From the NCBI RefSeq assembly GCF_028769735.1, contig NC_088173.1:13289038-13353037 (forward strand): a stretch of 64,000 nt of DNA, given 5' to 3'. Below are positions 14,101 through 26,347 of the stretch, piece by piece. Source of the DNA: Zonotrichia leucophrys gambelii (Eukaryota > Chordata > Aves > Passeriformes > Passerellidae). The notes beneath the pieces were generated by a model. That model made no database searches and was not told the origin of the DNA. It saw only the letters and a program-made list of their open reading frames with translations. Positions within the stretch are counted from its first letter, which is position 1, and each line of letters opens with the position of its first letter. Made by a program: the position numbers and the translations under genes.

Positions 14101-17100
14101 TTAATATTACTTTGGCTTCATGTAGTGAGAGTGACAGTTGTGCTTTTTCTAGTCTTTCCCTGCTACATTCCATTTACTAACACTATTAGCACTGACAGAA
14201 CATATTCCACTGCAGGATCTAATGGGGTGGTATTGTTTCTTCTAAAAGAAAATACTGCAAATATGTATGTTGCCCTGTGTGAATTTTTTGGCTGGCTCAT
14301 GCTTGGTGATGATGCACAACTATATTTGCATTAAGGCTTGCCTACTATTTCAGGAATGCTTTTGTTTGACTATCTTTGATGAAAAAATGTGTATTTCCCT
14401 TTAAAACTTTGAGAAAGTGGTCCTACACAAATTCTGCTTTGAATCAAAGGGAGAATTTTGGGTTTTCTACTTCACCAAGAGAAGCTACTGGGCAGAGTTC
14501 TGTACTATCAAACTGGGAAACAGAGCATTGTCCCAGGTTACACAGCTTGGAAAGAACCACCCACAACCCTGATATCAGGGTGGAGGACAGAGATGAAGCA
14601 TTTATTGTCCCCCAGCTCAGAATATCACATAAATGGTAACCAACGACTGTAGAAAGAATTGGTTATCTGCTGTTACACAGCAAGAGCAAAGAAATGCCCC
14701 TCTACAAAGAAATCCTCTGAGGTACCATGCAGACAAGATTGAAGTATTCAAAATAGTGACACTGAAAAAGACTTCAGGTCTAATATTCACATTATTTGCT
14801 AATCTTTTTCCAGGTATGTTGAATTGGTGTACAGTTACTTCAGTCATGTCAAGCAACACTAATATTTTTTAAAAGCATACCTCTTATTTTTTATATATAA
14901 ATTATATGTAACATCTACTTCAAAAGCCGTAAGATTAATTCTCTGAATTAACCCATTGCTCTTGTGCAGGACCACTTTACATTCTACTGGAAACACTGTA
15001 ATTTAGAAAAGCAAAAGTAAGCCTGGATGTTTTATTAACTTTTCTTCTTTGCAATGATCAACAAATACTTTTTTTTAAAAAAATTGTTAAACTAGTTTTA
15101 AAAGATACAGAAATATTTTACTCTAGAATTTAAGCAAAACTAGGAAATGTCACATTCATTACATTACACTACTTCATAGTAGTTTTTTGGCAGTGTATTA
15201 ATAATTAGAAAATAAAAAAAGAGATAATTGTGAGGTACAGAACTGGAATGATGTGTCTAGGATTCTTCCAGTTCTGCAGGTGTTTATTCTGTCTCTGACA
15301 TGAACAACTTACATAAAGTTTGCCTGGTACCCTTTTTATAGATTGTAAGAATTAATCACTTAGAACAAAGAATTTTAGGGAGGCTTAATTATTCCTCAAT
15401 AAAACCTAGCACTAAAAATGTAAAACAATGTTATATACTGAATTATTTCATCTATCAAAGGATTTTTACTATCTTTAAAGAAAATGCATGCCAGAATTTT
15501 AAGGACTGCTTTATAACTGGCCTTGACACTTTTTAAAGGAAAACTATCATCAATAACCACACGTACTTTTGCTTTTCTCTACTTTCTGTACTTTTGCTTT
15601 TTGGAGCTCGTTCCATTTGTGCTTTTCAGCGCTGTTAACATCACCGTACCCCTGTCCTTTTGTCTTGGCTCGCTGTAACCGCACGCACACTGCACCCTTT
15701 CCTGCCCCACGGCCACGACCACAGCGGATGCAGCACTCCCTCGGGGCTGGACTGCGGCAGCGGGCGCAGCACGCCCTCCTCCATTAGCACCGTCAGCTCC
15801 ATCTGCCCCACGGAGCTCAAGGCCGTGTCCAAGATGGCCCCCAATGTGCCCCTGGAAATGGAGCTCCCCGGTGTCAAGATTGTACACGCCCAGTTTAACA
15901 CACCCATGCAGTTGTACTCAGATGACAATATCATGGAAACACTGCAAGGCCAAGTTTCTACAGCTCTGGGGGAAACACCTGTCATAAGGTAATTAGAGCA
16001 GCATCTATAATATTTATGAATACACTAATTTAAAATATACCCAAAAAATAGTATCACACTGTTCCTGGGAAAACGGTTAGAGAGAAACCAACTTAACTTA
16101 AAACAATTCAATATTCACTAAAATATTAGTCATTTCTGGGTTTAACCCAAAGTATTAAAGGAGTCCTTCAGAATGTGCAAATAAATATTTTGTAAGTAAT
16201 AATCTTAGAATTGCAGCTAATCAATAAAAACTATTATACTACCTGGACTATTGCCTAACTGACCACTCCAAAATTTAAAACTTTTTAATCAACTGTTATA
16301 TTTATCTAATAATGATTTAATAATTTCATATTATTAATAATTCATAAAATAAAAATAAATAAAATTTATATCTACTGTTGAAATTCAGGTTATGAAGATT
16401 AGGAAATATTATAGATGGTTATAACTCCCATCCTAGACAACTCATTCAGTACAACTAGATCTCATACAAAAAGAGACAGAATTTACTGTAAGTCTACAAA
16501 TCCATGTCTGACTTATGAATTTATTCAGTGCACAACTAAAGTCAGGTAGGAGCCTTATGTATATGGATAACAATTATGATTATACAATAAAAAGTGTTAA
16601 GGCACTATTCATTTTTTAGGAGACAATTCACCACTTAGGTTGCTTTATCTTCACCTTTGCATAATAGTAACCTATTTTCCTGTTTTGCAACAGTACTTAA
16701 GTTAATAATTTATAATATGTATGGCATAAAATAAAGCTAAGTACTAATATTTTAAATAAGAATAATCACTGGCACCAATGAGCCTTCTTCAGCACCTTGC
16801 TGAATTTGGCTGCTGCTAACAAAAAATCCATATCTATATAAAAGTATTTAGGTTCATCCTATTTAATGAAAACTGTAGTTAATGAAGTCTTTTCAGAGTG
16901 AAGTTACTCTATTGCTCAAATATTTATGCTCAATCAGAACTATTAGAGAACAATAAAAGAAAAATTTGCTGCTTCATTATTGTGAAATAATGGATTAAGC
17001 CCAAAGTAATCAGATTTCACACTGCCTGTGACATCACCTACTCTCTCTATGCAGGTTTGAAATGTCTCTTGCTGTGGGATGGCTTTCACTATGAATGCAT

Positions 17101-20100
17101 CAAGAAATGTAAAATGACACATTTGTGTCTGGGTTTTTTGCCTTCTGTATGTAATTGCATTATCACTTGCTTTATATTTATAAATATTTTAGTAAAGAGG
17201 AGAGAATTCAGGGGTTTAATTAAACATTGCTAAGAATTGTAAAAACTACACTGCTTCTATTCATTAAAAGCTTCAGACAGAAGAAACAGATAGTTTTTTC
17301 ATCAGCTTAAAGATGGCTCAAAGAAATCTACTGATTGATGAAGCTCAAAAAATTCACTTGAGCAACAGGGGTCACTGTCCAACTGCTGCTGCTCTTCCTG
17401 GCAGCTTGGCTTCCATTTGGCAGCTTGGATGCTACCTGGAGAAACAAACCAAACCATTTAAAGAAAAACCCAGTCTAATTCTTTGTGGACAGTAGTAAGC
17501 CACTTGCAACAGGAAATTTAAACTGGACATTTGTGTGTGTAGCTGTAAGATAACAGACTTCATCAAAGCAAATTTGGATGCTTCTGATTACCCCCAGTAA
17601 GTGTATGAAATTTACAAATGCTACATAGTCAGTGCAATTCCTGTCAGTGCATATAGCCCTCTACTCTTCCTCTCAACTATTTAGGATGCCATTTATCATG
17701 AACAATTTGAAATATTCAGCCAAGTTTAAAATGCCACAAAATATTCTCAGTAAAATCTTTGGTGTCACAGGTCAATTGAGATTCAACCATCAACTCCTGT
17801 TTGGACAATAAATTGCTTTATATTTTTATTATAACACTGCCATTGCAAAAGAAATCCTTGTCTTATTTTTTATTAAATTAAGAAATAGAGCATCCATTTT
17901 TCAGTATTCACCTTACAGTGTTTCCTACTTTGCAGTACTTATTTCACTCCTCTTTGTAATCTCTGTATGTTTAATAAATAACAATTCTCTTAGTCAAATC
18001 CAAATAATCACCATGTTACCTAGTAATCGAGCTAACTTAGAAGTCATGTTCTCCCAAAAGATTGGACTGGTTAGGTTTTGGCTGATTTTATGTAAAGGCA
18101 TGAGCTGTGATTTTAACAACATTCTTGAGAGCAGCTGCTGCAAAAAGGGAACTTGTGGATACCATAGCAGAGAGCACCTGGTAATACAGCAGATGATTAC
18201 TGGAATGAAACTACTTTGAGATTAAATGGCCTTTTATCAAAGGCCAGTAGAGCCAAAAGAGTAATTATGGAAATATGTAAATGAGTTTCTATATTTATTT
18301 TTGTAACAGTTGCACTGATTTAATTATTTTCATTACTTTTTAGACCAAAAAGAGGCCATATAAAGCAATGCTACCTGGGAAGAAAGTTTCTCAATATTTG
18401 TAGGAACATGTCTTTATGTTTGTTTCTTGAATCATACTCTGTGCCTGGTAGAGACATTGCTTTAGAGTCATGTTTGATAAACTGCTTTTATCTGCTCTTC
18501 CTTCTTTAACACAGTGACCCATGTCCCAACTCAGTGTGTCAGTCTGACGTGTACAAGATGCTGCACGCCAACCAGGAGGAGCCCAGTCAGCCGCGCCAGT
18601 CTGGCTCCTTTAAGGTGCTCCAGAATTTAGTCTCCGAGGAAGGTGGTTAATAACAACATATTCTACCTGTTCAAATACTTTAAAAATGTTTGTGGGAGGG
18701 GGGAATCCATAAAGAAAATAAGAAAGATTAGAGATACAAGAATTCCTGAAAGCCCAAATAATTCCCGACCTTATAGCTACCACACCAGTCTCCTGCCATT
18801 TCCCTTCCTTGCTACAGCAAGCAGTCTCCTCTGTGAATGCAATGCAGGTGCTGATCACATTTTCCAGAATCTCCTCTCAGATTTTAAGATCTTTAATATC
18901 CAAAGTTGACTTGAACTGAACAATAAAGTTTTTTCTGTGAGAATTTTTGGGACAAGATGCTTATACTCATGACACCAAGAAAGAAAACACTCTCTTCCAC
19001 ATCCAGGAAAAGAGGAATTTAAACTAACTCCTGAAATCCCCTTAAATCTTATTTCCTCTTCATTCTAAATCAAAACTGAAGAAGACAATATAATTTATAG
19101 TCATATTTACTTCAAATTAAGAAGTCTTGAAAATAAAGTTATTAAAGGCGGCAAGTTTATTATATTTACAGTAAGCATAAAGAGCAAAATAGAACCAAAA
19201 TTAACCTAAAAGGCAATATTTTAAATTTTAATGTTTATATATCAATATTTACTGGAGAAGGAATAAAGTCATCCACTTGTCTACATATATATCATTGTGG
19301 GATGTTACTTAGCATGTTCTTGTATTTTGCTATTATTTTGTATTCCTATCATGTTACTAATCTTTCCAAATTGTTGTACAGTTAGTTATATAAATAAGAA
19401 GCTTTCTGACAATAGGTCTGGATTATGTCATGTTTCTGTGTTAAAGTCCAATCCTCCTCCCCCTCTGCTACATCCAAGACCTACTCTCAGAGAATTAGGT
19501 GATGTCCATGAGGAAGAGAGCACTGCATATGCAAACTCTTTTGGACTCACTTTTGGCTACAGCTTACAAAACATTTCTCCTGATTCCAAAAAGGTGAAAT
19601 CTGACCTACTAAACTTTTCTAGTGAGACTGCATTGTTTGTTCATGTAAGTGAAAGCCTGTAAAAACATCCAGAAGAGTACATACAATACAGAAAGTATAG
19701 AAAAGTGCAAAAAAGTACTTAACTGCATCAGATGCTTTTATATTATCCTGTACATAACAGGATTGTTTTGTTTCTCAGATGGGCGCCCTGTGGGAACAAG
19801 AAGTGTGAAAGCACCTGTAACAAAGATACCTACTGCCATGCCTGGTGTCCAGAAAGTGCCACAGTGTGACAAATGTGGGAGTGGGATTCTGTAAGTTGTT
19901 TCTTTTTCGTTTTAGAAATCCCCAGCTCAAGCACATGTCATCCTCAAACACCACTGGAAACTACAGAAGTGCATTCCTGTAATGCTGCTAGAGAATAGAG
20001 ATATAAAAATATATTGTTCCAAATGTCAAATTATAACCTGTACCTTCAACAATTTTAATACAGATTATATAAGTTTTGACTAAGTACCACTGAGGTTTTA

Positions 20101-20976
20101 ATTGAGATTTCTCAGGACCTTTTGCAAGTCAGCTATTAACAATTACACAATGAAAGCAGCAGCTACCCATGCTGGGCTGTGACAGGCTGTGAGTTCCCAA
20201 AAATTTCTTGTTAATGCAAAGCATCCTTTTTCCAACCCAGTGGGAGTATTCAGAAAGCTCTGTAGTCCTGTTTTAAAACTATTTGATTTTTAGCTGATTG
20301 ACATCACTAACTTCAGCAAAGAACACAGATAGTGATGAACTGAGAAAACACACACATGAAGAAAAAGCAATGTGGTTTTGAAAGTCATTTTGTCAATCTT
20401 TTGATAGGTTAAGCTGTGCTTTCTGTCTTGTAACCAAACCAACATATTTCTTCAAACTATTCATTTTCCAGTGCTTGTGAACTATGTGATCAACTCTACA
20501 GCATTGTATGTCACCTACTCAAACTCAGCATCCAACCTTAAATTATATAGTAGTTTCTAAAACCACAAGATGAACAACTGTAAAGCCTTAAAATACATAC
20601 CGGAACATACCTTGTATCATAGAATCAGAATGGTTTGGGTTGGGAGGGACATTGAAGATCCTCTAGTTCCAAACCCCCTGCCATGAGCAGAGACAACTTC
20701 TAATAGTCCAGGTTGCTGCAGTTTCTTTCTTCATTTTGAATTCATATTAATTGATTGGGGTTTTTCTTTTCCTCGTTTCCAAACAGAGGGACAGTGGTGA
20801 AGGCACGTGATAAATACCGGCACCCGGAGTGCTTTGTGTGCTCTGACTGCGATCTGAACCTGAAACAAAAGGGCTACTTCTTTGTGGAGGGCCAGCTCTA
20901 CTGTGAAGCTCACGCCCGCGCCCGCATGAGGCCACCAGAGGGATACGAAACAGTCACGGTTTACCCCAAATGCTAG
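5040..20976 (+). CDS. PDLIM3: PDZ and LIM domain protein 3 (ALP), 5'-partial
   Basis: PDLIM3/ALP is a cytoskeletal adaptor of muscle Z-discs and actin filaments. Its N-terminal PDZ domain binds alpha-actinin, the middle ZM motif adds alpha-actinin contact, and one LIM domain lies at the C-terminus. Exons seen: 5040-5191, 6785-6869, then either 11979-12166 or the pair 12614-12681 plus 15725-15988, then 18515-18642, 19779-19890 and 20787-20976. Junctions are GT/AG and phases agree along both paths. The PDZ portion contains [16 protein letters not shown]. The LIM domain has the CX2C...HX2C...CX2C...CX2H zinc ligands, starting CDKCGSG and ending YCEAH. The protein ends VTVYPKC and stop. Exon 1 (roughly the first 30 residues in relatives) is outside the window. 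Identity rests on close similarity to chicken and human PDLIM3 as I remember them. In human the next genes toward UFSP2 are CCDC110 and CFAP96, which are not found here. Confidence 0.97.
5192..6784 (+). other. PDLIM3 intron 2
   Basis: Bounded by gtacgt and ctttctag. I see no exon or recognisable repeat inside. Confidence 0.85.
6785..6869 (+). CDS. PDLIM3: PDLIM3 exon 3
   Basis: This 85-nt exon completes the split Arg codon and encodes [19 protein letters not shown] through NLEAEPQ. It is the end of the PDZ domain plus linker. The donor is gtatga, and the exon ends in phase 0, so it can join either 11979 or 12614. Confidence 0.96.
6870..11978 (+). other. PDLIM3 intron 3
   Basis: A 5.1-kb AT-rich intron. 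The longest open frame (10777-11190, 137 codons) lacks splice context or any recognisable family and is probably chance. No well-preserved CR1 or LTR was recognised. Confidence 0.75.
11979..12166 (+). CDS. PDLIM3: PDLIM3 alternative exon, smooth-muscle type
   Basis: Acceptor tgtacag, donor gtgagt, 188 nt. It encodes [16 protein letters not shown], then a ZM-type motif [20 protein letters not shown] and [10 protein letters not shown]. It matches the mammalian short (non-skeletal) PDLIM3 isoform. It ends two bases into a codon, the same phase as 15988, so both routes rejoin at 18515 in frame. Confidence 0.94.
12614..12681 (+). CDS. PDLIM3: PDLIM3 skeletal-type exon, first of pair
   Basis: Acceptor tttacag, donor gttata, 68 nt. 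It encodes [20 protein letters not shown] and RS, matching the [16 protein letters not shown] region of the long mammalian isoform. It must be joined to 15725 to stay in the expected frame. Confidence 0.94.
12682..15724 (+). other. PDLIM3 intron between the skeletal-type exons
   Basis: 3.0 kb, donor gttata (not a strong match to consensus), acceptor cgaccacag. No repeat or gene recognised. GC content rises just before the acceptor, around 15640-15720. Confidence 0.75.
15725..15988 (+). CDS. PDLIM3: PDLIM3 skeletal-type exon, second of pair (ZM motif)
   Basis: A 264-nt exon, GC-rich in its first half. It encodes a Ser/Gly/Thr-rich linker ([19 protein letters not shown]), then [15 protein letters not shown] and the ZM motif [20 protein letters not shown], ending GETPVI. 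Donor is gtaatt. The ZM motif is an alpha-actinin-binding element in ALP and ZASP proteins. Confidence 0.96.
15989..18514 (+). other. PDLIM3 intron before the common 3' exons
   Basis: 2.5 kb, very AT-rich, ending in the acceptor tttaacacag. Nothing else recognised. Confidence 0.75.
18515..18642 (+). CDS. PDLIM3: PDLIM3 exon 7 (inter-domain linker)
   Basis: Encodes [37 protein letters not shown] and LVSEE, matching the conserved SDVYRMLHD...QPRQSGSF segment of vertebrate PDLIM3. The donor is ambiguous. gtggtt at 18643 fits consensus better, and gttaat at 18646 would add one codon (Gly). Both keep the frame. Confidence 0.93.
18643..19778 (+). other. PDLIM3 intron 7
   Basis: 1.1 kb, AT-rich. 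A 121-codon open frame at 19297-19662 shows no family similarity and no fitting splice sites. Nothing else recognised. Confidence 0.75.
19779..19890 (+). CDS. PDLIM3: PDLIM3 exon 8 (start of LIM domain)
   Basis: Acceptor gtttctcag, donor gtaagt, 112 nt. It encodes [20 protein letters not shown], then PGVQKVPQ and the first zinc-ligand pair CDKCGSGI. Confidence 0.96.
19891..20786 (+). other. PDLIM3 intron 8, containing a CR1 piece
   Basis: 0.9 kb. It holds an antisense CR1 3' end near 20617-20722 that stops only about 65 bases before the last exon. Otherwise nothing recognised. Confidence 0.8.
20617..20722 (-). mobile_element. CR1 LINE 3' end, antisense
   Basis: The plus strand reads catagaatcagaatggtttg, then gggttgggagggacattgaa and ccccctgccatgagcagaga. 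This is the reverse complement of the familiar avian CR1 3' terminus (tail ...ttctatg). It is a 5'-truncated copy, as is usual for CR1. Confidence 0.92.
20787..20976 (+). CDS. PDLIM3: PDLIM3 last coding exon (LIM domain)
   Basis: Acceptor tttccaaacag. Encodes [20 protein letters not shown], then [20 protein letters not shown] and [20 protein letters not shown], ending KC and the TAG stop at 20974-20976. The remaining zinc ligands (H, C, C, C, C, H) are all present. Confidence 0.97.
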
Positions 20977-21640
20977 TCCTAGGGTAACACACACATGTAT
21001 GCATGCACACACAAAGCCTTTACCAGCTTAGAACTGCAGTACGAGTGTCAGGACTTCTGCCTAAGCCCAAAGTAGCAGCTTTTAAACCTTTCCCTGTGGG
21101 ATTCTGAGACAGGGAGAAGTCCTTGTTAGCCAGCAATAGATTATTATACCAGCAAAATTCTGCTAAAATATTGGTTTTGAAACTGTCAATATAACTCAAG
21201 GAAGTTTAAACTAAAAAAGCTCTCCAGAACACAAAAAGTGAATCAGCTGAGGTATTACATCAATGCTACAGCATTATGTACACACATATATCTATTACAT
21301 ACATAAGTGCTGTAAGCAAGACATTACTTTTAACTTAAATTAGGTATTTGTGCAAACACCAACGCCATCAAAGTCTTACAGGGCTGCTATAAATGTAGAA
21401 ACTTGACAGATTAGAAAAGCATCAATTGTACATGTTTAGTACAAAACAAGCAGTTGTTCATGTCTGCTATTATTCAACTATCATTAATGTATGCCCCAAA
21501 CATGTTTTGCTTACTTTGCTCTGAATTTGGGGTTATAGTACCTTAATTTTCTGACGCAGCAATGTGATAAAAAATAAATGTCAAGTCACACAATAAATGG
21601 TTAGTATAATAAAGACTGGTTAGTATGAAGCAAAGCAAGA
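20977..21640 (+). other. PDLIM3: PDLIM3 3' UTR, approximate
   Basis: Non-coding sequence after the stop, up to a cluster of polyadenylation signals. The true end is not provable from sequence. Another AATAAA-type motif occurs farther on (about 21932), so a longer form is possible. Confidence 0.55.
21573..21613 (+). terminator. Cluster of three AATAAA signals (PDLIM3)
   Basis: AATAAA occurs at 21573-21578, 21592-21597 and 21608-21613, about 600 bases after the PDLIM3 stop. This is a typical placement for the polyadenylation site. Confidence 0.55.
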
Positions 21641-24600
21641 GTTCTACGTTGTCTTAATGATTTTGAAATTATATCAACTTTCACAACACTTTGCAGAAAA
21701 TTGTTCTAAGGCATGCACACACATAAATTGTTTTTTGGAAAAAGAACCTCACACTCTAATAGGAATTGTGAATTCATTGTGAATTGAGAATGAAAACAAA
21801 TTTTAAAACTTTTCTGCAGAAAATGATAGTGGATGTTTGTATCTCCATATTTCAATTTCCATACTAGAAACAATGGGGAAATATCATCACAATATCTTTA
21901 TTGCTGGTAAATTAAAGCTTGGACAACTTTAAAATAAAATGTTAATTAAAATATGCAAAGGCAAGGTCTTTTATTAAAAAGCCTGGTGAAGTCTTAAGGA
22001 ATAAAAAACCAAAAAGCTGAAGGAATATGGGTTTGTAATTAATTTCTGAAACTTGTCAAGAACTACATTGTTTTCTAGTAGGTGCCAGCCACATAAACAC
22101 ACGTAATGGGAAAACCATACTTAGCACTTTTAGAAAACATCAAACCATGTCATAAATTCTTTATTGGGGTATTTTGAACATGCTCTAAAGTAGAAAAATC
22201 TACCAAATTTTATATCAAGTCCACAAGACTAGCAAAAAATTACCAACCCAGAGACAAACAATCTTATGTAACTTACCCATTCTATAATGTAAGCCTAATA
22301 CAAGTAGAATGTGGAATCAAAATAAATTATACATACTGTAAATTTATTTTAAAAATTCACAGGTCCCAAAGATTTAAATACAATGTCCACATATTCAAAG
22401 ACTTTTCAGAATGTCTTAAAGTATTTTTTCAGAACTCAAAAGTTTTAAAATGTGTGTGCATTTATTATTGCATTTATTACTTACATTTCCATTTCAAAAG
22501 CAGAGATTAAAAAAAAAAGTGTTGGACCCTTTTCAAGGTTAGTTCCTGAATTATTTTTGGGCACAAAATATAATTATGCTCCTCAGGTAACATGGAGGAA
22601 ATGTGTAGTATTATTATTTTTTCATTGATAAAGCTCATAAATCTGAAAATCCTTTTGAAAATAGAAGTGTGCATAATGTCTATTTTTACAAACTTAAAAT
22701 GTCATTCATTATTTCAAATGTTTGTTTAATTTTTATGTCTTTGTGGGGTAACTAAAAGTACAAATAAATCTACTGCATATGATACATATTCTGTGTTTCT
22801 TTTCATCTGGTATGGAAAATGAGGAAGTGTGAGTGTCAAGTGACCTGACAACAACAGAGGTTTGGATTTCAGTCCGAGAGAGCAGTGTGCTTTGGATTGA
22901 TCAGGTCCCTGGCAAGAATGAAAGACAATTTTTATATTAGGCATTGGAGTACACATCCAGGGCTTTCTAAAACAGAATGAGATCATGTGCTTTCCAAACT
23001 AGAGACTCAAAACTCCTCTCTTTAACACACCAAACACACCAATTGTACATGTGGGGAAACTCTTGGAAATGCAGACACAAAAAGTCATAGAACATGTCTT
23101 GATGCTGAAACTCTGGGGTAAGTTCAGTGGTATTTCATCACCATGTGGTGCTATTTTGGGAGGTTTGAAGTTGGATGTGGCTTTGATAGAATCAGAAGGT
23201 AAGCCTATCTAGTTGCAGGTACTGACCTAGGTGAAATCCCGTACAACACTATAACATCAAGTCAACCTTTATTTCAGTTAATGCAGATTCTGAAATCTCT
23301 CATCCTGACAGAGGAGAAAAATAGGAAATCTCACCCCAGTCACTTCAGTCAGGGAGAACTGAATATAGTTTTAAATGTGAGAGGAAGATACACCAATTCT
23401 CTCTATTGCATCCTCAAGGTCGAATTCTTTATCTCAGTAGGGTGTGATTGGTTCCTGGCACACAAGGTGGCCACCTAAAGGTCTACGCACTTTATCTTCT
23501 GGTTCAGAACAGTGTAGCCTCTCAATCCTGATGGTAGCTCAATGCTACTGTGCCTCTCAGCTGTGCCTGGACTCTTACATATATTAGAAGCCAAAGGCAG
23601 GCATGGCATTTATTTTCAGCTGGAGAAAAAGGTAGGAAATGTGACCTCACATGCTTTTCATCTCAACTATTCAGATGTTGATCAACAAATGTGAAAAGCT
23701 TTCCCTAGCTATGCTACTGCTACATAAACATCAGGGCTGTTCTGGGAGATTTTAAAAACTTATAAGAAAATGCAGTATTCCAAATGAGGAAGCCAAGAAT
23801 TACTTCTGAAAATGCATAGGTTAATTTATATGCTACTTTTGAATCAATTCTTCCAAGACAGATGCTTTTGCTCTTTGAAGTAATGCAGTTTTGCCAAAAA
23901 ATCTGAAGTCTTAGAAAGCACTCTAAAGTAGCTAAAAGAGACTGTTTTTTTAATCAACTAAATTGCTTCCTTCATTTTTTCAACTACCTTTCATCACCTA
24001 AAAAATTAGACTTACACTTCTGTTCAGATCAGAAGTGGGCTATTGAATGCAAACCCCCCACTGTTCCCACTGAATGCATTTTGGTTCACCTCACACAACT
24101 TCAGAGTGCACAAAGTGGTTTCCTTCAGGATGAAACTCAACCAGAAGTTGTGATCTGGGAGCACTGCTAATGCACACCAAACACTAAAGGGAACTCAGTC
24201 CATAGAATCAAACTAGAGCTGAATAGACCATGCCTGACACGTGTGTTAAGGCAGATGCCTCAGTACCAATTGATCTGCTCCTACTGCATCTCTCTGCCTT
24301 TTAAAACACACCTAGCTTCAAGAATTGCTTGCAAGTTTCATAGAAAAAAGGCTTCTTAACAGAAATTAAATCACTGCTTATCCAGTCTCAGAAATTGAAC
24401 CTGATTTCAGATGTATCAAAGCTCAGACCTGTTTGCTCAAGACTTCTGGTTCAAATTCCTATAAACCATATCAAGGAGAATAACTCTGCAGCTGTGTAAA
24501 TGTAAATGACATGTACTTGATTTAAACTCCATTTTAGGGGTCTTTTTCACTAGGACAAGACCATTATTTTCCTAGTGGATTCATGAATTTATAAATGAAA

Positions 24601-26347
24601 TGGTGGGAAATAAAATGTTTGCTGGCATGTACCCAGCAAATTTTCTCTCTGAAGGCAAGCATACTCTGCAGATTTATCCATTTCTGTTTCTCTTTTCTGC
24701 TCTTGTCATCCAAGCCAGCTATTCAGATAGCTTCTTTGAAACTGTTAATGAGAAATCTCCACAAGCAGATTATTTTTATCTTTTTGTAAGTGCATGAAGT
24801 TTTGAAATCAACTGCAAGTCTTCAGTTTATGGTCAGCACCATCAACTAAAATCTTTGCCTCCACAGCATATGCTGAATAAAAAATGTTATCTACACAATG
24901 AATTCACAAAGGATTTTGTTTCTATATATGGTAAAGCATGTTTGGTTTAGAGTTCTCAGCGAGTGTTTGTAGTTACATGCACTCTACCTAATCCTCCCTC
25001 TCTGCATACCAGAGCAAGATCCAAAGATCAATAAAGCTTTTAGGAAGAGTCTTGAAAGATTGCATATTATATTATATTACTTTGAAAAAAAACACTCTCT
25101 TTGGCACACTAGGGGACAGTTGTCCAAAATGAACCTTCAAGGAAATACTGGTTTATACAGGGTAGACAAAATTACAACTGTGTTAGAGTGACAAATCACA
25201 AAACACAGAAGCTGTAGAATACTTAAAGATTATTACTTTTACTCAGAAAACAAAATATTCCCTAAATACCAACAGGATTCTGAGAGGAAAATTCTCTTGC
25301 AAGGTTTTTACAATTTTTCTTTTCATGTTACTGTTCACAGATTTATATAGATGACTCATTCTCTGTATAATTATTTTTAAAAATAGTATATTGTTGATTT
25401 GAGAAAATTTTAATTCTCCTGTAAAAACAGGAGCTTATAAAAAGTTAAATATTAATTAGAGCAGATATCCAAGGAGATATGACTGGAATAATATGTTCAA
25501 TGGCAAAAAAATAATAGATGCAGCCAATTGTCTCTACACATTTAGGCCAGAACCAAGTTTCTGTATTACAACAAAGAACAATGTTCTGATTTTATGCAAA
25601 ACCTGTAGGGTGTCAGTAGCAACACTTTACACTCCTGGCACAAAGCTCAGAAATATCCAGTTCATTTGCAGAGAGAAAGGAATCTGAGTTTCCCAGCACC
25701 AGCTTTGCAGGGTAATTATGAGGTGCTCACAGGCTGTGCACAGGAAGCACAGGAATAGGTAATTTTCTGTGAGGAAGAGTAAATCCCAAAGAGAATCTAT
25801 GACTGAACAAATGACAATCAGTCTTTCACTCTATTTACAGACAAAATATCCTTTTCATGTATTGACTATCTCATTTGAGTAGAAGTCATTCAATGCATTA
25901 TTAATAAATTAATGCTATTTAATAATCATGTTTCTGAATGAAATTTCTCTATTATAATTGGCAGTATCACAAATAATTCTCACCACTTCTTTACTTTGTG
26001 CAATTTGGACTTCTCACATTTTTATTTCCATATCTTGCACATTTAAGAAAGTTGGGAGTGGAAAAAACCTGCCAAGTATGAGACACTTAACTAAGACACT
26101 TTTATTCTGGCTTTCTATTATTTTCCAAGAATTGCATTCCTTTCTGCTGCTCTACTGTTGCAAATTCCCTCAATTTCATTTTAATTTCACTGCAAGAATA
26201 TCCCTATATTCCAAATCATGGTCATGTTTACAGAGAGCTTCCGTTCACTGCTCCAGATCTCTTGCACCTCTTTCAGCAAGCCAATTCAAAACTACACACA
26301 AGCAGGACACAGGAAAACTCTACTTGTTTCAAAATTCAATTTTTCAC
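21641..26347. other. Intergenic, PDLIM3-UFSP2 interval, part 1
   Basis: 4.7 kb of AT-rich sequence. No exon with good splice context, RNA gene or well-preserved repeat was recognised on either strand. In human, CCDC110 (with one long coding exon) lies in the corresponding interval. No frame here is long enough to be that exon. Confidence 0.6.
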
